11,764 nt of DNA from Rhodoluna sp. (GTDB taxonomy: Bacteria > Actinomycetota > Actinomycetes > Actinomycetales > Microbacteriaceae), in NCBI GenBank assembly GCA_023260375.1, contig JALQVK010000095.1:1-11764 (forward strand), read 5' to 3'. A program made the position numbers and the translations under genes. Of the stretch, positions 7,029-11,764 are shown in pieces. The notes below the pieces were generated by a model. The model was not told the DNA's origin. It did no database searches and worked only from the letters and a program-made list of their open reading frames with translations. The stretch's first letter is position 1, and each line of letters begins with the position of its first letter.

Positions 7029-7034
7029 TAGACT
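7029..7034 (+). promoter_or_regulatory. Candidate -10 box for the MinD-like ATPase and def genes
   Basis: TAGACT fits TANNNT and lies in the 52-base gap after pyc, about 30 bases before the GTG start at 7065. I find no convincing -35 hexamer 16-18 bases upstream, so read-through from pyc is equally possible; no terminator hairpin is evident in the gap. Confidence 0.28.
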
Positions 7035-7064
7035 GGACTCTAGGTTTCGAAGATTGGAGTGCTT

Positions 7065-8231
7065 GTGGCTTTTGGCGACAGGAAGAAAAACAAAGCGGAA
7101 GCTTCCGAACAGGCGCACTCTCTAGCCGATTCAGCCGTTGATGTTGCCAGCGTCGATCTAGCGCCAAGTACTGCGGCAATCGAAATTGTTCAAGACACTG
7201 CTCCTCGCGAGCCAAACACCGACACCGGGCCAATCAGTCGCCGTTCCAACTACACCAGACGCGATCAACTGCGCGGTGATGTTTTCGATCAGCCTGAACC
7301 AGCAGCCATGCTCACTGCAGATCGTCTTATCGATGTGAGCCCAAGAAACCGTCAGGCACCAGAGGGTGGAATTCGAAAGTTTTTGTACTACGTTTCGCTG
7401 AAGACGATCAATCTCGGTGATTCTCGAAAAGTACGAGAGCGAAAAGCCTTAGACGCTCGAATTGGGGCAGTCTTTGAAGGCGGAGCCAAGTTTGTTCCAG
7501 TGCTTACTCGTAAGGGTGGAGTGGGTAAGACCACCGTCACCACGCTCCTAGGCATGGCACTTTCAACAGCGCGTGAGGACCGCGTAATTGCGATTGACGC
7601 TAACCCAGACCGCGGAACCCTAGCGGAACGAGTTAGCAAGTCAACTCGTTTCACGGTTCGCGACGTTGTGAATCGAGCTGCTGCAATTGACGGATTTACC
7701 GAATTCTCAACCATGGTTTCTCGCGATACTACTCGCCTAGATGTTTTAGCCTCCGACTCGGACCCAATGTTGTCAGAAGCTTTCGACGAAGGTGACTACA
7801 ACGTTGTAGCCGACATGGCCGCTCGTTACTATTCGATTGTTTTGACCGACTGCGGAACCGGCATCGTCCACTCGGTTATGCGTCCTACCCTTCAGCGAGC
7901 CAGCGGCTTGGTAATTGTTTCGGGCGGCTCGGTTGACGAAGCTCGTCTTGCCTCGGAAACACTTACCTGGTTAGAAGCCAATGGCTACGGAGACTTGGTC
8001 AGAAACTCAATCGTTGCCCTAAATACGGCAACCCAGGCAACGAATCTCGTCAAAATTGACGAAATTGAACAACACTTCCAAACTCGAGTTCGTGATGTTG
8101 TTCGAATCCCATATGACCCAGCGCTTGCTGCAGGCTCGGTAATCAAGTTCGCCCAACTCAACCGTCACACCCGTGAAGCTGCACGTGAACTTGCTGCTCT
8201 AGTAGTTGACGGACTCAACAACCCGATCTAG
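7065..8231 (+). CDS. MinD/ParA-like ATPase with long N-terminal extension
   Basis: 388 residues. The ATPase fold begins only at about residue 142: Walker A 'RKGGVGKTT' at 149-157, 'VIAIDANPDRGTL' at 174-186, and a Walker B-like 'YSIVLTDCGTG' at 256-266. The first ~100 residues look disordered and charged (DRKKNKAEAS at the start; SRRSNYTRRDQLRGDVFDQ at about 58-76). Next comes a conserved-looking lead-in, INLGDSRKVRERKALDARI (115-133). As I recall the family, this lead-in and 'AIDANPDRGTL' resemble the MinD-like ATPases linked to type VII (ESX) secretion, such as EspI, but no ESX gene is visible. The role is therefore unknown: positioning or a secretion-associated switch. GTG 7065 is preferred over GTG 7059 because GGAG (7056-7059) is five bases upstream of it. 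Its TAG stop overlaps the GTG of def by one base. Confidence 0.83.
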   Translation: MAFGDRKKNKAEASEQAHSLADSAVDVASVDLAPSTAAIEIVQDTAPREPNTDTGPISRRSNYTRRDQLRGDVFDQPEPAAMLTADRLIDVSPRNRQAPEGGIRKFLYYVSLKTINLGDSRKVRERKALDARIGAVFEGGAKFVPVLTRKGGVGKTTVTTLLGMALSTAREDRVIAIDANPDRGTLAERVSKSTRFTVRDVVNRAAAIDGFTEFSTMVSRDTTRLDVLASDSDPMLSEAFDEGDYNVVADMAARYYSIVLTDCGTGIVHSVMRPTLQRASGLVIVSGGSVDEARLASETLTWLEANGYGDLVRNSIVALNTATQATNLVKIDEIEQHFQTRVRDVVRIPYDPALAAGSVIKFAQLNRHTREAARELAALVVDGLNNPI

Positions 8232-8722
8232 TGGCTGTTAGAGAAATCCGTCTCTACGGAGACCCAGTACTTCGCTCCGAGTGTCTTTTGATTGACGAAA
8301 TTACACCGGCTATCGAAGACCTAATCAAGGACCTCCTAGACACTACACAATTGCCGGGTCGGGCAGGGGTGGCGGCTCCACAAATCGGGGTAAATCTGAG
8401 GGCTTTTAGTTACAACGTGCACGGTGAGCTCGGTTACCTGATTAACCCCAGAATTGTAGAACTCAGTGGAGAACCTAGTGAAATCGATGAGGGTTGCCTT
8501 TCGGTTCCGGGCTTATGGGAAAAGACCCTTCGGTATCCAAATGCCATCGCAGAAGGTTTAAACCTAAATGGAGAGGTGATTCGCATTTCCGGAAGTGGGT
8601 TACTTGCACAGGCATTGCAGCATGAGTGCGATCACCTAGACGGCAAGGTCTACCTGGATCGGTTAAGCCCAGATGGCCGAAAAATCGCGATGCGCAAGCT
8701 TCGCGAAACCGACTGGTTTTAG
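8231..8722 (+). CDS. def: Peptide deformylase
   Basis: 163-residue cytoplasmic metalloenzyme that removes the formyl group from the N-terminal methionine of new proteins. Motif II is EGCLS (87-91, metal ligand C89). Motif III is QHECDHLDG (130-138, ligands H131 and H135, catalytic E132). Motif I reads RAGVAAPQ (44-51), where the textbook GxGxAAPQ has glycine first; the rest, including Q51 that contacts the substrate carbonyl region, is kept, so the enzyme should be active. This form is familiar in actinobacteria that carry more than one deformylase. The GTG start overlaps the preceding stop as TAGTG and no Shine-Dalgarno precedes it, so translation probably depends on termination-reinitiation from the MinD-like gene. 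There is no fmt nearby, so this may be a secondary copy. Its stop overlaps that of the convergent acyl-CoA synthetase. Confidence 0.92.
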   Translation: MAVREIRLYGDPVLRSECLLIDEITPAIEDLIKDLLDTTQLPGRAGVAAPQIGVNLRAFSYNVHGELGYLINPRIVELSGEPSEIDEGCLSVPGLWEKTLRYPNAIAEGLNLNGEVIRISGSGLLAQALQHECDHLDGKVYLDRLSPDGRKIAMRKLRETDWF

Positions 8723-10548
8723 AAATTCACCGCTCGGTCGATGTTGCCTTTGCCATCGGCATAAAGTTCTGCAATTTCCTTGGCAAAATCCCTCGAAACC
8801 GCTTCTCGCTTAATCTTCAAACTCGGTGTTAGGTGACCTGAACTCTCCGTTAGTTCAGCGTTGATGATCACGAACTTGCGAATTGACTCAGCTGTTGAAA
8901 AGTTTTTATTCACAGAATCGATGGCCTTTTGAACCTCACTCAGAACCAGTGGGTCAGTTGCCGCATCACTAACGCTTAGTTCGGGATTGCCTCCATGGTT
9001 TTTGAGCCAAGTCGGAAGCATTTCTGAATCTAGCGATACCAGGGCGCTAACGAAAGGTTTCTTGTCTCCGACCACTACGACTTGTCCGATGAGTGGATGT
9101 GACCTCAGAGGGTCTTCTAGGCCTGCTGGAGCAACGTTTTTACCGCCTGCTGTAACTAGCAATTCTTTTTTACGGCCAGTGATCGACAAGAAGCCATCTT
9201 CGTCTAGTTCGCCAATGTCTCCGGTGCGGAACCATTCGCCATCGAAGGCTTCGGCGGTCGCAGCTGGATTTCTCCAGTAACCGCGCATGATGTTGTTGCC
9301 GCGTAACAGGATTTCACCATCCGAGGCAATTTTCACTCCGCAACCAGGGAGCGTTCGGCCAATTTTGCCAATCTTGATTTGGGTCGGCCGAGCAATCATG
9401 GCTGGTGCTGTGGTTTCGGTCAAGCCGTACCCTTCGAGCACAGTTAGCCCAATTCCGGCGAAGAAGTACCCTAATCGCGAGCCAAGGGGAGCGCCACCGG
9501 AAATGGCATAGCGCAACTGCCCACCCATAGCCGAACGTATTTTGCGATAAACCAATGCATCAAAAACGCGGTGTTGGAGCGATAGACCGAGACTTACCTT
9601 TCCAAATTCTTGTTTGGCTTTCGCATATTCAATAGCGGCGACTGCTGCCTTGCGGAAAATGTCTCCCTTGCCCCCAGCCTCAGCTTTCTGCTCGGCTGCG
9701 TTGTATACCTTCTCGAAGACTCGAGGCACGGCTAAAAGGAAGTCAGGGTGGAACGAGATCATGGCGGGACCAACGTCTTTGGCGTCTGCCTTGTGACCAA
9801 CTTTGATTCCTACGTGAATCGCGAGCACTTCGACAAATCGCGCAAAAACGTGAGCAAGAGGAAGGAAAAGAAGGGTTCTGCGGCCAGTCTGAAGAACCTC
9901 TGGGAGTTCCAGCATCGCGTTCTTGCTCAGTTCGACGAATCCTCGGTGTAACAGCTCACAACCTTTTGGAACCCCTGTGGTACCAGATGTGTAAATTATG
10001 GTTGCAAGGTCATAAAGACCGGCTCGAGTGCGTCGCTGTTCCAGCGTTTCGTTGTCGATATCATGTCCGCGTTGAATTAGTAATTCAATGGCACCTTCGT
10101 CTAGGCGCCAAATTTGTCGAGCCAAAGGAACCGATGCCTTTATGGATTCAAAACGCTCAAGGTGTTCTGCAGTCTCAAGGAAAACTGCAACGGAATCAGA
10201 ATCGGAAAGAATCCAACTCATTTGTGTCGGCGATGAACTTTCGTAAATTGGCACTGAGATTGCGCCAGCAAACCAGATCGCAAAATCGATTAGCGTCCAC
10301 TCGTAACGAGTTTTACTCATAATTGCGACGGCTTGACCCGGTTGAATTCCCGAAGCGATCAATCCCTTGGCGACGGCAGTTACCTGAGACAGGAATTCTT
10401 CAGCGAGAATGTCATGCCAGGTGCCGTCGGCTTGCTCTGTGGCAAAGAGCGGAAGTTTTGGGTTATTTGCTACGCGCTCGACGAGAAGATCGGTGATGTT
10501 GGTTTTGTTATCTGAGACCACCAACGGATCGATATCGTAAGACTTCAT
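8719..10548 (-). CDS. Long-chain fatty-acid-CoA ligase (FadD15-type)
   Basis: 609 residues of the ANL (AMP-forming) superfamily. The enzyme activates a fatty acid with ATP to an acyl-adenylate and transfers it to CoA, feeding lipid synthesis or beta-oxidation. The phosphate loop is YTSGTTGVPKG (186-196). The adenine motif GYGLTETT is at 373-380 and RTGD at 441-444, followed by the hinge GRKKELLVTAGGKNVAP (458-474). The C-terminal catalytic lysine is probably K578 in LTPSLKIKR. This spacing matches full-length long-chain acyl-CoA synthetases, including the actinobacterial FadD15 group; chain length of the substrate cannot be read from sequence. Start ATG 10548 is supported by GGAGAAG (minus strand, 10560-10554), five bases away; a longer TTG start at 10578 would put this site inside the gene. 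It is divergent from the ROK kinase, with plsC close by, which points to membrane-lipid metabolism. Confidence 0.9.
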   Translation of the reverse strand: MKSYDIDPLVVSDNKTNITDLLVERVANNPKLPLFATEQADGTWHDILAEEFLSQVTAVAKGLIASGIQPGQAVAIMSKTRYEWTLIDFAIWFAGAISVPIYESSSPTQMSWILSDSDSVAVFLETAEHLERFESIKASVPLARQIWRLDEGAIELLIQRGHDIDNETLEQRRTRAGLYDLATIIYTSGTTGVPKGCELLHRGFVELSKNAMLELPEVLQTGRRTLLFLPLAHVFARFVEVLAIHVGIKVGHKADAKDVGPAMISFHPDFLLAVPRVFEKVYNAAEQKAEAGGKGDIFRKAAVAAIEYAKAKQEFGKVSLGLSLQHRVFDALVYRKIRSAMGGQLRYAISGGAPLGSRLGYFFAGIGLTVLEGYGLTETTAPAMIARPTQIKIGKIGRTLPGCGVKIASDGEILLRGNNIMRGYWRNPAATAEAFDGEWFRTGDIGELDEDGFLSITGRKKELLVTAGGKNVAPAGLEDPLRSHPLIGQVVVVGDKKPFVSALVSLDSEMLPTWLKNHGGNPELSVSDAATDPLVLSEVQKAIDSVNKNFSTAESIRKFVIINAELTESSGHLTPSLKIKREAVSRDFAKEIAELYADGKGNIDRAVNF

Positions 10549-10578
10549 GGCATCTTCTCCAGTTTTCTGCTTCCTCAA

Positions 10579-10584
10579 ACTCTA
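10579..10584 (-). promoter_or_regulatory. Candidate -10 box for the acyl-CoA synthetase gene
   Basis: Minus-strand TAGAGT fits TANNNT and lies 30 bases before ATG 10548, leaving room for a leader of about two dozen bases that includes the GGAGAAG site. No clear -35 box is seen at 17-18 bases. Confidence 0.28.
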
Positions 10585-10650
10585 CGACCTCCAAACCAAC
10601 AAATTAGGCTCAAAATCGGAACCTATGGCTTCTTCAATCGAATTGTTATC

Positions 10651-10656
10651 TAAGGT
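10651..10656 (+). promoter_or_regulatory. Candidate -10 box for a leaderless glucokinase transcript
   Basis: TAAGGT fits TANNNT and is followed by exactly seven bases and ATG 10664, so the first transcribed base would fall at or next to the start codon. The only alternative is a weak Shine-Dalgarno (AAGG, eight-base spacing) within the same hexamer. An 11-base inverted repeat CAAT-CGA-ATTG (10635-10645) lies just upstream. Confidence 0.35.
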
Positions 10657-10663
10657 TTAAAGC

Positions 10664-11617
10664 ATGCACGCAATTGGAATTGACATCGGCGGGACAAAAA
10701 TCGCGGGTGCGTTAGTTGACCCGGACGGGGTTATTGTTCGTGAATCACGCGTCCCTACACCGGCGACCGATCCCGATGCAATCGCCGATGCGGTGGTAGC
10801 GCTAATCCAAGAGCTGTCCCAAGACGTGGACGTGGTGGCTGCAGGTGTGGCAGCGGCAGGTTTCGTTGATGCTGCTCGGGCAAATATTGTTTATGCACCA
10901 AACCTGTCTTGGAGAAACGAACCGTTCAAAGCAAAACTTGAAAGTAAGTTGGACATTCCAGTCTTCATTGACAACGATGCCAACGCGGCTGGCTGGGCCG
11001 AGTACCGTTTCGGTGCGGGTAGAGGTTATCGTCACATGGTCATGTTGACCATCGGTACAGGCGTCGGCGGCGCAATCATCGCCGATGGTCGCCTGCTACG
11101 AGGAGGCTTCGGTGTTGCAGCAGAACTTGGTCACATCCGCCATATTCCCAACGGACGACTTTGCGGTTGTGGACGCAATGGCTGTATCGAACAGTACGGT
11201 TCCGGCACTGCATTGCTTAGAAGCGCCATCGAACTTGCAAACTCTGGAACCGAAAAAGGCGCACGTCTTGCCGAGTTAACCGTTCAAAAAGGCGGAGAAC
11301 TAACCGGTGTTGAGGTCTATCAAGCCATAACCGAGGGTGACCCAGGTGCGCTCGAACTACTTAGTGAACTAGGCGTCGCTATTGGTAAAACCATTGCCAC
11401 GATTGCTGCTGTGCTCGACCCAGAAATTGTGGTCATCGGAGGTGGAGTTTCCTCCGCTGGCGATTTATTACTAAATCCTATGCGCGAGGGTTTCCTAAGT
11501 TCTCTTTCGGCAAAGGGCTTTAGGCCAGAACTCAAGATTGAAACGGCGCAGTTTGTAAATGACGCCGGTGTGGTCGGCGCTGCCGATCTGGCTCGCCAAG
11601 AACTAACCAGTCGCTAA
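10664..11617 (+). CDS. glk: ROK-family glucokinase
   Basis: 317 residues. The N-terminal phosphate loop is DIGGTK (7-12). The catalytic base D105 lies in IDNDANAAGWAE. ATP-side loops include TIGTGVGG and VIGGGVSSAG. The sugar/zinc region has E154 and H157 in ELGH, and the zinc cluster C-G-C-G-R-N-G-C-I-E at 167-176 (C167, C169, C174), which is the hallmark of the ROK family. No N-terminal DNA-binding domain is present, so it is a kinase and not a ROK repressor. The expected reaction is glucose plus ATP to glucose-6-phosphate in the cytoplasm. The resemblance is to actinobacterial GlkA-type enzymes, which in Streptomyces also take part in carbon catabolite control; other hexoses such as mannose or N-acetylglucosamine cannot be excluded. 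plsC begins 28 bases downstream on the same strand, so the two may share a transcript. Confidence 0.9.
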   Translation: MHAIGIDIGGTKIAGALVDPDGVIVRESRVPTPATDPDAIADAVVALIQELSQDVDVVAAGVAAAGFVDAARANIVYAPNLSWRNEPFKAKLESKLDIPVFIDNDANAAGWAEYRFGAGRGYRHMVMLTIGTGVGGAIIADGRLLRGGFGVAAELGHIRHIPNGRLCGCGRNGCIEQYGSGTALLRSAIELANSGTEKGARLAELTVQKGGELTGVEVYQAITEGDPGALELLSELGVAIGKTIATIAAVLDPEIVVIGGGVSSAGDLLLNPMREGFLSSLSAKGFRPELKIETAQFVNDAGVVGAADLARQELTSR

Positions 11618-11645
11618 ACTAGTAAAGTCGATTGGAGGTTTACGG

Positions 11646-11764
11646 ATGGCTTATTTCATCCTGAAAAACTTCCTGCTCGGACCAATTCTCAAGGCTATTT
11701 TTCGTCCTTGGGTGCGAGGAATGGAGAACATTCCCACCAACGGTGCAGTGATCTTGGCAAGCAA
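11646..11764 (+). CDS. plsC: 1-acyl-sn-glycerol-3-phosphate acyltransferase, N-terminal part
   Basis: The first 39 codons are present before the window ends. The protein begins MAYFILKNFLLGPILKAI and continues FRPWVRGMENIPTNGAVILAS, with the final partial codon (AA) fitting the N of the 'LASNH' start of the acyltransferase HxxxxD block; the block itself lies outside. A hydrophobic N-terminal helix, then 'V-G-x-E-N-I-P', is typical of PlsC-type enzymes, which acylate lysophosphatidic acid at the membrane to make phosphatidic acid. A clear GGAGG at 11634-11638 sits seven bases before ATG 11646. Placement next to an acyl-CoA synthetase gene suits a role in phospholipid assembly. Because the catalytic part is missing from view, the subfamily is not fixed. 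Confidence 0.8.
   Translation, partial: MAYFILKNFLLGPILKAIFRPWVRGMENIPTNGAVILAS

Noticed and set aside
7013..7050. Terminator after pyc
   Set aside because: Only a four-base ACCT/AGGT pairing is visible and there is no T-tract, so an intrinsic terminator cannot be supported.
9966..10322. Plus-strand 118-codon open frame antisense to the acyl-CoA synthetase
   Set aside because: It covers conserved adenylation-domain coding sequence and has no start signal or recognisable product.
10635..10645. Operator at CAAT-CGA-ATTG upstream of the glucokinase gene
   Set aside because: The arms are only four bases and AT-rich; without conservation data it is not distinguishable from chance.

Overview
The window looks like a piece of a small, moderate-GC actinobacterial genome, most likely one of the compact freshwater Microbacteriaceae (the Rhodoluna/Aquiluna type). 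This rests on gene order and protein style (GarA, FtsR-type MerR, single-chain pyruvate carboxylase, FadD15-type ligase next to a ROK glucokinase), on very short gaps between genes, and on base composition near 50% G+C. The species is an inference. The window is ordinary core chromosome apart from its first ~125 bases. I see no CRISPR array, insertion sequence, prophage or obvious new defence or biosynthetic system.

Left edge (1-215): about 120 bases of strikingly GC-rich DNA (86 of 120 bases G or C) carry an open minus-strand frame that reads like a universal stress protein. They run straight into the middle of a tRNA-Pro(GGG) gene that has lost its 5' acceptor strand. This is most simply a chimeric contig end.

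Region A (216-2594, plus): pgsA-type CDP-alcohol phosphatidyltransferase, garA (FHA regulator of 2-oxoglutarate metabolism), ftsR (MerR family) and a second MerR regulator. This is a condensed version of the mycobacterial Rv1822-Rv1830 region, without the genes that usually lie between (gcvH, the DUF881 genes, the bifunctional nuclease). The second MerR gene has its own upstream gap with two palindromes.

Region B (2591-8722): a minus-strand ParA-like ATPase, a divergent pyruvate carboxylase gene (pyc), then a second MinD/ParA-like ATPase and a peptide deformylase (def) joined by a one-base TAGTG overlap. Two different ParA/MinD ATPases therefore bracket pyc, with no ParB, MinC or MinE in view.

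Region C (8719-11764): a minus-strand long-chain acyl-CoA synthetase, divergent from a ROK glucokinase followed by the start of a 1-acylglycerol-3-phosphate acyltransferase (plsC), cut by the window end. Fatty-acid activation, glucose phosphorylation and phospholipid synthesis sit together here.

Both convergent gene pairs (2591-2594 and 8719-8722) overlap by exactly four bases at their stop codons, leaving no room for ordinary terminators. Several genes lack a Shine-Dalgarno sequence, and two of them have a TANNNT hexamer exactly seven bases before the start codon, which suggests leaderless transcripts.
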